Below are positions 1 through 6,269 of a stretch of 9,123 nucleotides of DNA, one piece after another. This stretch comes from Flavobacteriaceae bacterium (GTDB lineage Bacteria; Bacteroidota; Bacteroidia; Flavobacteriales; Flavobacteriaceae). The first letter of the stretch is position 1, and each line of letters begins with the position of its first letter. The notes under the pieces were generated by a model. The model saw only the letters and a list, made by a program, of their open reading frames with translations. It was not told where the DNA came from and searched no databases. The stretch spans positions 1 through 9,123 of the forward strand of contig CANJDA010000083.1 in assembly GCA_947472705.1 (NCBI GenBank). Direction: 5' to 3'. The position numbers were made by a program, and so were the translations under genes.

Positions 1-2
1 AT

Positions 3-521
3 ACCTCATCCGTTCAGGTACGTTATATGGAAAACAACAAACCGCCTATTCGTACCATTTCTCCAGGAAGAGTTTTCCGTAATGAAGCGGTTTCGTCGCG
101 TTCACATTGTATTTTTCACCAAGTTGAAGGATTGTATATTGACAAAGATGTATCGTTTGCCGACTTGAAGCAAACGCTTTTATATTTCACTAAAGAAATG
201 TTTGGCAAGTCCAAAATTCGTTTAAGACCAAGTTATTTCCCATTTACTGAGCCAAGTGCTGAAGTGGATATTTATTGGGGGCTAAAAACCGAAACCGATT
301 ATCGTATCACAAAAGGAACGGGCTGGTTAGAAATCATGGGCTGCGGAATGGTGGATCCGAATGTATTGAAAAACTGTGGCATCAACCCAGATGAATATAA
401 TGGTTTTGCCTTCGGTATGGGGATTGAACGTATTGCCATGCTATTATACCAAATTGGCGACATTCGAATGTTTTATGAAAACGACGTACGTTTCTTAGAG
501 CAATTCAAATCGAGTATCTAA
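3..521 (+). CDS. pheS: Phenylalanyl-tRNA synthetase alpha subunit, C-terminal half (5' truncated by window)
   Basis: This is the catalytic alpha subunit of the cytoplasmic PheST tetramer, which charges tRNA-Phe with phenylalanine. The frame is open to the left edge, and the codons before the ATG at 27 read TSSVQVRY, the usual PheS lead into MENNKPPIR, so that ATG is internal and the gene begins outside the window. The 172 visible residues are roughly the second half of a protein normally about 340 aa long. Class II synthetase motif 2 is visible as FRNEAVSSRSHCIFHQVEG (FRNE at fragment residues 25-28). The FPFTEPSAEV stretch of the phenylalanine pocket is at 79-88, and motif 3 (GMGIER) is at 138-143. 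The end EQFKSSI and TAA stop look natural. pheT is not in the window, so the two subunits are not adjacent on this downstream side. Identification is secure. Confidence 0.97.
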   Translation, partial: TSSVQVRYMENNKPPIRTISPGRVFRNEAVSSRSHCIFHQVEGLYIDKDVSFADLKQTLLYFTKEMFGKSKIRLRPSYFPFTEPSAEVDIYWGLKTETDYRITKGTGWLEIMGCGMVDPNVLKNCGINPDEYNGFAFGMGIERIAMLLYQIGDIRMFYENDVRFLEQFKSSI

Positions 522-605
522 AAAGAAAATAAATAATAGACGGATAGATGAGAGACCCTATCTACTAATCTATTATCTATTAGTCTCTCAATCTATTATC
601 TCAAA
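522..605. repeat. Repeat-containing spacer after pheS: 12-base direct repeat and bulged hairpin
   Basis: The 84-base spacer is built from words such as CTATTATCT and TAGAT. AATCTATTATCT occurs perfectly at 567-578 and 590-601. TGAGAGAC (549-556) is complementary to GTCTCTCA (583-590). With one bulged base the stem extends to about 13 pairs (544-556 with 583-596). A competing hairpin pairs ACTAAT (564-569) with ATTAGT (579-584). No T-run follows, so it is not a standard intrinsic terminator, although it could end or stabilise the pheS mRNA. I see no TAnnTTTG box for the next gene. My recollection is that similar TAGACTATAGA-like spacer repeats occur in flavobacterial genomes, but I could not check this. 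Confidence 0.6.
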
Positions 606-1013
606 ATGAAATCAGACATCACAATTCCAAAAGTAGAAAACGTTTTCCTTGCTGCTGTTCAGGAATGGAGCGATGATTTTATGGAAAAGGTTTGGTACGT
701 GCATTTAGTAAACGATTCTGACTATGATTTAGATAGCGTAATGGTCGTTTCTAAAGCTTTTGGTACTCTTGATGGTGAAATGAAAAAAACGTCGCTCCTG
801 CGCCATGCATTTGTGAAAGTGCCTGCTGTTTCAGTAGTAAAAATAGAAATGGTAGAAAAAAACGTTTTACAACTCAACAATGAGTTTATGGTAACTTACT
901 TTATTGGAAATACTTTATACGATAAGAAATTTACTTTCCGCAAAAATATGATTAATGAACATGCCACTGAAGAAGTGCCAATATTGTTTTTAAATGGAGT
1001 TATTGTGAGATAA
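606..1013 (+). CDS. Hypothetical protein, 135 aa, downstream of pheS
   Basis: I do not recognise a named family for this protein. The 135 residues have no signal peptide and no membrane segment. They alternate short hydrophobic stretches (VWYVHLVND, VMVVSKAFG, FMVTYFIGN, ILFLNGVIV) with charged turns, as in a small beta-rich cytoplasmic protein. A basic, arginine-containing stretch (KKTSLLRHAFVKV) lies near residues 60-72. The ATG at 606 follows the repeat spacer after pheS and is the only sensible start. The composition matches neighbouring housekeeping genes, which suggests a native gene rather than an acquired one. It follows pheS by 84 bases on the same strand and may be co-transcribed with it. 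Its stop lies only two bases from the stop of the convergent gene. Adjacency to pheS alone should not be used to name it a synthetase subunit. Confidence 0.8.
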   Translation: MKSDITIPKVENVFLAAVQEWSDDFMEKVWYVHLVNDSDYDLDSVMVVSKAFGTLDGEMKKTSLLRHAFVKVPAVSVVKIEMVEKNVLQLNNEFMVTYFIGNTLYDKKFTFRKNMINEHATEEVPILFLNGVIVR

Positions 1014-1015
1014 AA

Positions 1016-1237
1016 TTATTCTTTTTTATCTTCTTGTTTTTTTAAAGCTTTCCAATTAAAATAGCCCAACCCAAAAATTCCTACTATCAAGTAAATAGCT
1101 AGTTTTACATAAAATTTTGGCAAAGTAACTTCTGTCATAATTGGTTTTTCTCTCCAATTAATTATAGTCATGAAGATAATCATAAAAAGGCCCCAAAAGA
1201 TTCCTGTTTTAAGTTGATATTTCCATCTTTCGCTCAT
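1016..1237 (-). CDS. Small two-helix membrane protein, 73 aa, unknown function
   Basis: This 73-aa protein has two clear hydrophobic segments, about residues 12-27 (IFWGLFMIIFMTIINW) and 43-61 (YVKLAIYLIVGIFGLGYF). A short loop (REKPIMTEVTLPK) separates them, and the tail KKQEDKKE is charged and lysine-rich. The positive tail suggests that both ends face the cytoplasm. Its ATG lies two bases after the gpsA stop, so it is almost certainly translated from the gpsA transcript. Its stop is two bases from that of the convergent 135-aa gene. No catalytic or metal-binding motif is seen and I do not recognise the family. It is short, but start position, spacing and membrane pattern support a real gene. 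Confidence 0.75.
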   Translation of the reverse strand: MSERWKYQLKTGIFWGLFMIIFMTIINWREKPIMTEVTLPKFYVKLAIYLIVGIFGLGYFNWKALKKQEDKKE

Positions 1238-1239
1238 GG

Positions 1240-2235
1240 TTAATCTAGTTTTTCCGTTAATTTTTTGAATACTTTTTTAGCTTCTTTGCCTTCATATAAA
1301 ATTTCATAAACCGCATCAATGATAGGCGTTTTGGCTTTATATTCTTGATTTAATTTATAAGCGCTTTTCACTGCATAATAACCCTCAGCCACCATACTCA
1401 TTTCCATCATGGCTGATTTTACTGTGTATCCCTTCCCAATCATGTTTCCGAACATTCTATTTCTCGAGAAAACTGAATAGCCTGTAACCAATAAATCCCC
1501 TAGATAAGCCGAATTATTGATGTTTCGTTTCATCTTGTGCACTTTTCGGATAAACTTTTTCATCTCACGAATAGCATTACTCATAATCACCGACTGAAAA
1601 TTATCCCCATAACCCAACCCATGGGCAATTCCGGCAGCAATAGCGTAAATGTTTTTCAACATCGCGGCATATTCGGTTCCAATAATGTCATCAGAAATTT
1701 TGGTTTTGATATAGTTACCAGCTAAAACATTAGCCACGATTTTAGCTTTATCCGAATCGCCACAAGCAATCGTTAAATAGGAAAGACGCTCCAATGCTAC
1801 TTCTTCTGCATGACAAGGACCCGTAATTACTCCTATGTTTTTATAAGGTATATCAAAGTTTTTATGAAAATGTTCTCCAACAATTAGGAACGTTTCAGGA
1901 ACAATACCTTTAATCGCAGAAAAAATAACTTTATCTTTTAAACTAACCGTCAACTTCTCTAACTCTGCACTTAAAAATGCCGAAGGAATAGCAAAAATGA
2001 TATAATCAGCATACGCCACCGCTTCATTAATATCACTAGTAAGCTTAAGTTTATTAGTATCAAACTCAACTGAGCTCAAATAATTAGGATTGTGCTTGTG
2101 CGTTTTTAGGTGTTCAATAGCCGATTCGTTTCGCATGTACCAAGCTATTTCGGAAAGATTGACACAAAGCATTTTTGCAATGGCTGTGGCCCAACTTCCG
2201 CCACCAATCACTGCAAATTTTGGAGATTCATTCAT
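1240..2235 (-). CDS. gpsA: Glycerol-3-phosphate dehydrogenase [NAD(P)+]
   Basis: GpsA reduces dihydroxyacetone phosphate to sn-glycerol 3-phosphate in the cytoplasm, supplying the backbone for phospholipids. The N-terminal Rossmann motif is FAVIGGGSWATAIAKML (residues 7-23), followed by IIFAIPSAFL (79-88), FSAIKG (105-110) and GPCHAEEV (139-146). The catalytic-lysine segment MLKNIYAIAAGIAHGLGYGDN carries Lys194. The C-terminal helical domain has GDLLVTGYSVFSRNRMFG (246-263) and MVAEGYYAVKSAY (281-293), which bind substrate and close the site. At 331 aa it has the usual length. Some loops differ from E. coli GpsA (GYSVF in place of the CTD-type sequence), which fits my expectation for the Bacteroidota branch. 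A -7-like box lies 19 bases before the ATG, and a small membrane-protein gene follows two bases after the stop. Confidence 0.96.
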   Translation of the reverse strand: MNESPKFAVIGGGSWATAIAKMLCVNLSEIAWYMRNESAIEHLKTHKHNPNYLSSVEFDTNKLKLTSDINEAVAYADYIIFAIPSAFLSAELEKLTVSLKDKVIFSAIKGIVPETFLIVGEHFHKNFDIPYKNIGVITGPCHAEEVALERLSYLTIACGDSDKAKIVANVLAGNYIKTKISDDIIGTEYAAMLKNIYAIAAGIAHGLGYGDNFQSVIMSNAIREMKKFIRKVHKMKRNINNSAYLGDLLVTGYSVFSRNRMFGNMIGKGYTVKSAMMEMSMVAEGYYAVKSAYKLNQEYKAKTPIIDAVYEILYEGKEAKKVFKKLTEKLD

Positions 2236-2254
2236 TTTACTTCATTTGAAAAAT

Positions 2255-2262
2255 CAAAAATA
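2255..2262 (-). promoter_or_regulatory. Candidate -7 promoter element (TATTTTTG) of gpsA
   Basis: On the minus strand this reads TATTTTTG, an exact match to the Bacteroidota sigma-A -7 consensus TAnnTTTG, 19 bases before the gpsA ATG. A start site about seven bases further on would leave a leader near 12 bases. No TTG lies at the expected -33 distance; the nearest upstream TTG is much too far away. The call therefore rests on one element plus its position. Confidence 0.45.
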
Positions 2263-2303
2263 GTCTTTTTTGATGGTTTGTAGTTTAGTAAACTAAAAAA
2301 GAC
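2263..2303. promoter_or_regulatory. Nested inverted repeats upstream of gpsA (possible operator or weak terminator)
   Basis: The arms GTCTTTTTT (2263-2271) and AAAAAAGAC (2295-2303) are perfect inverted repeats of nine bases. Inside them lies TAGTTTAGTAAACTA (2281-2295), seven-base arms around one central G. A further copy of TAGTTTA is at 2316-2322. The inner palindrome starts 18 bases upstream of the gpsA -7 box, which suits an operator. The outer arms could alternatively form an AU-rich hairpin that ends the nadD transcript, since the minus strand continues with TATTTTTGATTTTTC. No regulator can be named. Confidence 0.4.
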
Positions 2304-2333
2304 ATTTCAAAATAATAGTTTAAATAGTATTTT

Positions 2334-2915
2334 TTACTTCTTATAAAAATTATTACTGTCCACATATTCCCAAACATCCTGTGGCAATAGCGGTCTAATA
2401 TTCTTCTTATTCTTAATATTGTCACGAATGAAAGTCGAGGAGATTTCAACTATAGGAGCCTCAATGTGATGAATTCGCGGATGGCCTTTAAATTCTATAT
2501 TATCTTCGCCTTCCGAAACTCGTGGGTAAACATAAATATCGTGATGCTTCAAAATATAATCATAGTTTTTCCATTTATGGAAAGACTTTAAGTTGTCTTC
2601 ACCCATAATTAATGAGAACTCATGTTGTGGGTATTTCTCCATCAAATGCGCCAAGGTATTTACCGTATAATTGGGCTGTGGTAATTTGAATTCAATATCT
2701 GAAGGTTTTATTTTTGGATACTCTTCAGTAGCTAATCGAACCAAATGCAAACGATTATAATCACTAAGCAAGGTGCTTTTTTCTTTCAAAGGATTGTGGG
2801 GAGTGACTACCATCCAAATTTGTTCCAAATTGGTATGTTCAGCCAAGTGATTAGCAATAATTAAATGCCCCATATGAATAGGGTTAAAGGTGCCAAAATA
2901 CAATCCGATTTTCAT
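2334..2915 (-). CDS. nadD: Nicotinate-nucleotide adenylyltransferase
   Basis: NadD transfers AMP from ATP to nicotinic acid mononucleotide, the penultimate step of NAD synthesis, in the cytoplasm. The N-terminus MKIGLYFGTFNPIHMGH holds the nucleotidyltransferase signature GTFNPxHxGH, with the HxGH motif at residues 14-17. Further family landmarks are TPHNPLKEK (38-46), NYTVNTL (82-88), the GEDNL segment (105-109) and the second nucleotide-binding motif ISSTFIR (158-164). At 193 aa it has normal length and shows no damage. It starts eight bases after the gmk stop, so it is the last gene of a yicC-gmk-nadD run. The downstream 98-base gap has inverted repeats that may end the transcript. NadD is favoured over CoaD because of the length and the ISSTFIR motif. 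Confidence 0.96.
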   Translation of the reverse strand: MKIGLYFGTFNPIHMGHLIIANHLAEHTNLEQIWMVVTPHNPLKEKSTLLSDYNRLHLVRLATEEYPKIKPSDIEFKLPQPNYTVNTLAHLMEKYPQHEFSLIMGEDNLKSFHKWKNYDYILKHHDIYVYPRVSEGEDNIEFKGHPRIHHIEAPIVEISSTFIRDNIKNKKNIRPLLPQDVWEYVDSNNFYKK

Positions 2916-2923
2916 TCGATTTA

Positions 2924-3496
2924 CTAAGTTTTAATAAACTCTTTCACCAATTCATACGCCTCTTGTTTGGCGATATCTAAATCATAATTCTTAATGATAG
3001 TGTCAAATTGTGGAGCAGTGGCCAACTCTACATGGGCTTTTGCTATACGCATATTTATTTTATCATCGGTCTCCGTAGAGCGCTCTTTCAAACGGCGTTT
3101 TAATTCATCTACACTGGGTGGTTTTACAAAAACCGCTAGCGTTTCTTGGGGAAATTTATGTTTAATTCGCAAGCCCCCCGCCACATCTATGTCAAATATC
3201 ACATTCTTGCCTTTGGCCCAAATGCGTTCTACCTCACTTTTCAATGTGCCATAAAAATTGTCGCGATACACTTCTTCCCATTCAATAAAATCCTCTGCCT
3301 TGATGTGTTTTTTAAACGCTTCTATCGAAATAAAATAATAATCTTTCCCATCAACTTCATGGTCTCGTGGCTCACGTGTAGCTGCCGAGATTGAAAACTC
3401 TAAGTTCAATTCGGGTTGCGCTAATAAATGCCTTACTATGGTGGTCTTTCCTGAACCCGAAGGAGCAGAAAATACTAATAATTTTCCTTTGTTCAT
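2924..3496 (-). CDS. gmk: Guanylate kinase
   Basis: Guanylate kinase phosphorylates GMP to GDP with ATP, the essential entry point to GTP, dGTP and guanine second messengers. The P-loop is APSGSGKT (residues 11-18). The GMP-binding segment SAATREPRDHEVDGKDYYF (37-55) carries the expected Thr-Arg and Tyr residues. DIDVAGG (102-108) is the Walker-B-like strand, RRLKERSTETDDKINMR (134-150) is the lid with its arginines, and the C-terminal IIKNYDLDIA matches the family's conserved end. At 190 aa it is typical and intact. It lies 40 bases downstream of yicC and 8 bases upstream of nadD on the same strand. A five-base-arm hairpin (CTGAA at 3503-3507, TTCAG at 3513-3517) sits in the yicC-gmk gap but is too weak to be called a terminator. 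Confidence 0.97.
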   Translation of the reverse strand: MNKGKLLVFSAPSGSGKTTIVRHLLAQPELNLEFSISAATREPRDHEVDGKDYYFISIEAFKKHIKAEDFIEWEEVYRDNFYGTLKSEVERIWAKGKNVIFDIDVAGGLRIKHKFPQETLAVFVKPPSVDELKRRLKERSTETDDKINMRIAKAHVELATAPQFDTIIKNYDLDIAKQEAYELVKEFIKT

Positions 3497-3536
3497 TTTA
3501 TGCTGAATTTATTTCAGTATCTTTCTTTTTGTCTTT

Positions 3537-4397
3537 TTACAATACATTCAAGACTTGCTCTTTAATCTTCTCCAATTCGTCTTTCATCATTACCACTAGT
3601 TTTTGCATTTCGGCATGATTGGATTTTGAACCCATAGTATTGATTTCTCTTCCCATTTCTTGTGTAATAAAACCAAGCTTTCTTCCGTTGGCTTCCATGC
3701 CTGCAAGGGTTTCGATGAAATAATTTAAATGATTTTCTAAACGTACTTTTTCTTCGGTGATATCGTATTTCTCAAGATAAAAGATCAACTCTTGTTCAAA
3801 ACGATTTTCATCCACATTTTCTTTTAATTCATCAAGGGCTGTTCTTAATCTGGTTTTTACCGTTTCTATTCTTTCAGTATCATAGGCTACTGCATTATTC
3901 ATCAACGTCATGATATTGGCAATACGATGCAAAAATTCCTTCTCCAAGGATACGCCTTCGTCTTTACGAAATTGCACCATGTTTTCTAAAGCATCATCAA
4001 TCACGGTTTGGATTTTTTTCCATTCATTTTCATCAATTTCATCGCGCTCTGTCTTTAAAGCATCAGGCATACGAACCGCCATTTTCATCAATTCTGTCTC
4101 ATCAGCATTCGGAATTACAGCTTTCATTTGGTTGATATAGCCTTTTATAATGGCGATATTTATTTTTGACGAAGTTTCTTCTCCTGTTACCTCAACATAC
4201 AATGAGAAATCAATTTTTCCACGCTCCAATCGTTGCGAAAGTTGATTGCGCAACCCCAATTCCATTTCTCTAAAAACAGAAGGCATACGGGTGTTTAAAT
4301 CCAATCCTTTGCTGTTTAGTGATTTGATTTCTACAGTAATTTTTTTGGTTGGTAATTGCAAAGTGGCTTTCCCAAACCCAGTCATCGATTGTATCAT
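3537..4397 (-). CDS. yicC: YicC/YloC-family endoribonuclease
   Basis: This is an intact 286-aa member of the YicC/YloC family, within the usual length. The N-terminal YicC domain starts with the signature MIQSMTGFGKA and continues through VEIKSLNSKGLDLNTRMP (residues 22-39). The C-terminal DUF1732 half ends with ANGRKLGFITQEMGREINTMGSKS (236-259), the family's most conserved stretch. E. coli YicC has been reported to be an endoribonuclease acting on small RNAs; whether this homologue cuts RNA is inferred. Acidic and His residues in EEKVRLENHLNYF (215-227) and in QEMGRE are the likely metal or catalytic positions, also by inference. It heads a run with gmk and nadD, and yicC-type genes near gmk are also known in other phyla. 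A TATATTTG box stands 19 bases before the ATG. Confidence 0.93.
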   Translation of the reverse strand: MIQSMTGFGKATLQLPTKKITVEIKSLNSKGLDLNTRMPSVFREMELGLRNQLSQRLERGKIDFSLYVEVTGEETSSKINIAIIKGYINQMKAVIPNADETELMKMAVRMPDALKTERDEIDENEWKKIQTVIDDALENMVQFRKDEGVSLEKEFLHRIANIMTLMNNAVAYDTERIETVKTRLRTALDELKENVDENRFEQELIFYLEKYDITEEKVRLENHLNYFIETLAGMEANGRKLGFITQEMGREINTMGSKSNHAEMQKLVVMMKDELEKIKEQVLNVL

Positions 4398-4416
4398 GGT
4401 ATTTTTAAATAGACTT

Positions 4417-4424
4417 CAAATATA
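4417..4424 (-). promoter_or_regulatory. Candidate -7 promoter element (TATATTTG) of yicC-gmk-nadD
   Basis: The minus strand reads TATATTTG, an exact TAnnTTTG match, 19 bases before the yicC ATG. It is the same octamer and nearly the same distance as in front of the PLP-enzyme gene at 6295. No TTG is present at -33. An 11-base odd palindrome, GCTACAGTAGC (4439-4449), lies 14 bases further upstream and may be a protein-binding site. Confidence 0.55.
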
Positions 4425-4462
4425 ATTAAAAGTTGGCTGCTACAGTAGCTGTTTTAGGTTTT

Positions 4463-5356
4463 CTACTTTGTTGGTGAGCTCTTTTTCTTGGTAACCAAAT
4501 AAACTCCCGTAAATATCAAAACTGAAGCACTAATTTTTACCCAAGTCAAATGGTCTTTGCCCAAACTCATAGCAAATACAGTGGCAAAAAGAGGTTGCAA
4601 ATAAATAAAAACAGCAACCGTTGTTGGCTTCAATTCACGCATCGAAACTAGGTTAAAGAGGTACGTCAAAAAGGTTGTAAACAAAACCACAAAACCAATT
4701 TCCCACAGTATAGGCAACGGAATGTTTTGCCATTGAATTTGTTGATACTCGTTCCATCCAAAAGGGAGTACCATCAGTAAACCAAAGGTATAAATCCATT
4801 TTACAAAGGTGAAAGCATTGTATTTATCCATCAATTTCTTAACAATAATTAAATACAACGCATAGGAAACCGCATTGATAAAAACCAAAAAATTACCTAA
4901 AGTAGCATTGGTCGCGTTACCAACAGACTTGCCATACAAAATCAGAAATCCGGTGCCCAATAGCCCCAATAATATCCCTATTATCTTTTGTGCTTTTATC
5001 TTTTCTTTCATAAGTATAGCCGATAATATCAACACAATGATAGGCGTAGTAACCATAATCACCGCTGCCGATATAGGCGAAGTAAAACTCAATCCTTTAA
5101 AGAAAGTCAGCATGTTAATAGCCACTCCAAACAATGCTGCAGCAACTATTCGAGGGAAATCTTTTCGTTGAATTGTTTCTTTGGGACCAAAAAAGGAAAA
5201 CAACCAAAACAAAATAGTGGCTCCAAAAACCCGAATTAAAATAAATCCAAAGGGCTTTACATAAGTTGGCATCACATCTTTGGCAATCGTAAACGAAACA
5301 CCATAAATTAGCGAAACCATCATCGCGGCTAATAAAGCCCAGGTTCTTTTTGTCAT
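4463..5356 (-). CDS. EamA/DMT-superfamily transporter
   Basis: This 297-aa inner-membrane protein has the ten-helix plan of the drug/metabolite transporter superfamily: two tandem EamA repeats of about 130 residues (roughly 9-140 and 153-289). Helices fall near residues 6-26, 35-56, 69-89, 94-117, 124-142, 153-172, 183-200, 216-238, 245-265 and 273-289. Family-typical stretches at the end of each repeat include SPISAAVIMVTTPIIVLILSA (93-113) and KPTTVAVFIYLQPLFATVFA (243-262). The tail KKKSSPTK is cytoplasmic by the positive-inside rule. The family exports or imports small metabolites such as amino acids; the substrate here cannot be read from sequence. Its ATG overlaps the stop of the upstream ArsC-like gene by one base (TAATG), implying coupled translation. 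No convincing terminator follows before the yicC promoter. Confidence 0.92.
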   Translation of the reverse strand: MTKRTWALLAAMMVSLIYGVSFTIAKDVMPTYVKPFGFILIRVFGATILFWLFSFFGPKETIQRKDFPRIVAAALFGVAINMLTFFKGLSFTSPISAAVIMVTTPIIVLILSAILMKEKIKAQKIIGILLGLLGTGFLILYGKSVGNATNATLGNFLVFINAVSYALYLIIVKKLMDKYNAFTFVKWIYTFGLLMVLPFGWNEYQQIQWQNIPLPILWEIGFVVLFTTFLTYLFNLVSMRELKPTTVAVFIYLQPLFATVFAMSLGKDHLTWVKISASVLIFTGVYLVTKKKSSPTK

Positions 5357-5709
5357 TAGCTTAAGGCTTTTATAACTTCAATTATATTTTGTTGCCCGTT
5401 GCCAATGTAGATTTTACCATCAATGATAAAAACAGGGCGGCTCAAAAACGTGTAATGTTCTAATAAATACTTCTTATAATCCGCTTCGGTCAAGGTTTTG
5501 TTTTTTAAATCCATCGACTTATAAAGTTGTGCTTTCTTGCTAAACAAAGCTTCATAACTCCCTGAAAGCTGGTACATTTCGTCTAATTCTTGTTCGGTAA
5601 TAGGGTTTTGGCGAATGTCATGAAACTGCAATTTGTCTGCGTTAGGAAGCGATTTTATAATTTTCCGACAAGTATCACACGAAGCGAGATAGTATATTTT
5701 ATTAGTCAT
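5356..5709 (-). CDS. ArsC/Spx-family thioredoxin-fold reductase
   Basis: The frame is open from 5799, but the first 30 codons lack family similarity and run into the divergent gene's leader. The ATG at 5709 gives MTNKIYYLASCDTCRK, the normal family N-terminus, and a 117-aa protein of standard length. The active-site CDTC (residues 11-14) keeps both cysteines, as in Spx/YusI-like members and unlike the single-Cys YffB type. HDIRQNPIT (30-38) and the cis-proline segment LSRPVFIIDGKIYIG (89-103) are also present. The family includes glutaredoxin-linked arsenate reductases and redox-sensing RNA-polymerase partners. No arsB, acr3 or arsR gene is nearby, so arsenate reduction is not supported by context. 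It overlaps the EamA gene by one base. A near-consensus TTCCTTTG lies 14 bases before the ATG (5724-5731, minus strand). Confidence 0.88.
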   Translation of the reverse strand: MTNKIYYLASCDTCRKIIKSLPNADKLQFHDIRQNPITEQELDEMYQLSGSYEALFSKKAQLYKSMDLKNKTLTEADYKKYLLEHYTFLSRPVFIIDGKIYIGNGQQNIIEVIKALS

Positions 5710-5779
5710 GCTATTTCTTTTTACAAAGGAAATTCTTTTCCAACTTATATTCTTTAATTTTATCAAAAAAATAAACCCT
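5710..5779. promoter_or_regulatory. Divergent promoter region between ArsC-like and DinB-like genes
   Basis: These 70 bases separate the chosen starts of two divergent genes, so both promoters should lie here. Leftward, CAAAGGAA (5724-5731) reads TTCCTTTG on the minus strand, one mismatch from TAnnTTTG. Rightward I find no good match. A small inverted repeat, GGAAA (5728-5732) and TTTCC (5737-5741) around TTCT, overlaps the leftward box and could bind a regulator shared by both genes. Confidence 0.35.
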
Positions 5780-6235
5780 ATGGAAACCACTTTCAACATT
5801 AATCACACAAGCAGAACGGTCATTTCAAATATACTCGAAAGTCATACGTTAGAACAACTCAATACCATTCCCGAAGGCTTTAGCAACAACTTAATTTGGA
5901 ATATTGGTCATATTGTGGTAGTGCAGCAAATGCTAGTGTACAACTTATCGGGCCTACCTATGATGGTTTCAGAAGAAATGGTAAACAAATACAAACGAGG
6001 CACCAAACCCGAACACAGTGTTACTCAAGAGGAAGTAAACGAAATCAAATCATTCCTTTTTGCTACTTTAGAACAAGTAAAAAAAGACTTCGCCAACGAT
6101 ATTTTTAAAACCTATAATGAATTCACTACCATGACTGGTTTCAACATCAAAAACGCCAAAGCCGCTATGGAATTCAACAACTACCACGAAGGCATTCATA
6201 CGGGTATCATGATGCAAATCCGAAAGTTTATATAA
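5780..6235 (+). CDS. DinB-superfamily (DinB_2-like) metal-binding four-helix protein
   Basis: The frame is open from 5708, but the first 24 codons are a low-complexity Phe/Ile/Leu stretch overlapping the divergent gene's promoter. The ATG at 5780 gives METTFNINHTSRTV and a 151-aa protein, the usual size. The DinB metal triad is intact: His44 in WNIGHIVVVQQ, and His136 plus His140 in NNYHEGIHTGIMMQIRKF. These fit a four-helix bundle binding one divalent metal. Known relatives include bacillithiol- and mycothiol-dependent S-transferases as well as many uncharacterised proteins, and the substrate cannot be told here. The E. coli DNA polymerase also called DinB is unrelated. No intrinsic terminator follows; a 14-base palindrome and the next gene's promoter lie in the 59-base gap downstream. 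Confidence 0.88.
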   Translation: METTFNINHTSRTVISNILESHTLEQLNTIPEGFSNNLIWNIGHIVVVQQMLVYNLSGLPMMVSEEMVNKYKRGTKPEHSVTQEEVNEIKSFLFATLEQVKKDFANDIFKTYNEFTTMTGFNIKNAKAAMEFNNYHEGIHTGIMMQIRKFI

Positions 6236-6242
6236 CATTAAA

Positions 6243-6256
6243 GAAGCTATAGCTTC
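6243..6256. promoter_or_regulatory. Perfect 14-base palindrome GAAGCTATAGCTTC, possible operator
   Basis: The sequence equals its own reverse complement over 14 bases and ends 13 bases before the -7 box at 6270. It therefore covers about -41 to -28 relative to a predicted start near 6284, where a -33 element would normally sit. It is followed by A-rich, not T-rich, sequence on the plus strand, which argues against a terminator for the DinB-like gene. A dimeric regulator's site is the simplest reading; no regulator can be named. Confidence 0.45.
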
Positions 6257-6269
6257 CAAAAAAATAAAA

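Noticed and set aside
1537..1725. Open frame on the plus strand inside gpsA
   Set aside because: It is antisense to a well-conserved gpsA region, has no family resemblance and no promoter or spacing to support it.
2994..3618. Three overlapping plus-strand open frames across gmk and the 3' end of yicC
   Set aside because: They lie antisense to intact gmk and yicC, overlap one another in different frames, and encode Ser/Phe-rich low-complexity sequence typical of reverse-strand reading.
3910..4140. Open frame on the plus strand inside yicC
   Set aside because: Antisense shadow of the middle of yicC; Ser/Phe-rich with no recognisable features.
4439..4449. GCTACAGTAGC as a terminator of the EamA gene
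   Set aside because: The arms meet over a one-base centre, so a hairpin would be only about three pairs, and no immediate T-run follows on the minus strand.
4875..5171. 98-aa open frame on the plus strand inside the EamA gene
   Set aside because: Antisense to conserved membrane helices of the transporter; its hydrophobicity only mirrors the other strand.
5708..5779. N-terminal extension of the DinB-like protein from an ATG at 5708
   Set aside because: The 24 extra residues are Phe/Ile/Leu-rich and could mimic a signal anchor, but they translate the divergent promoter region and precede a normal family N-terminus at 5780.
5710..5799. N-terminal extension of the ArsC-like protein to an ATG at 5799
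   Set aside because: The extra 30 residues do not fit the family, and the extension would overlap the start of the divergent DinB-like gene; ATG 5709 gives the standard 117 aa.
5896..6259. Two further open frames (one plus, one minus) across the DinB-like gene
   Set aside because: They overlap an intact coding frame with a conserved His triad; no independent support.
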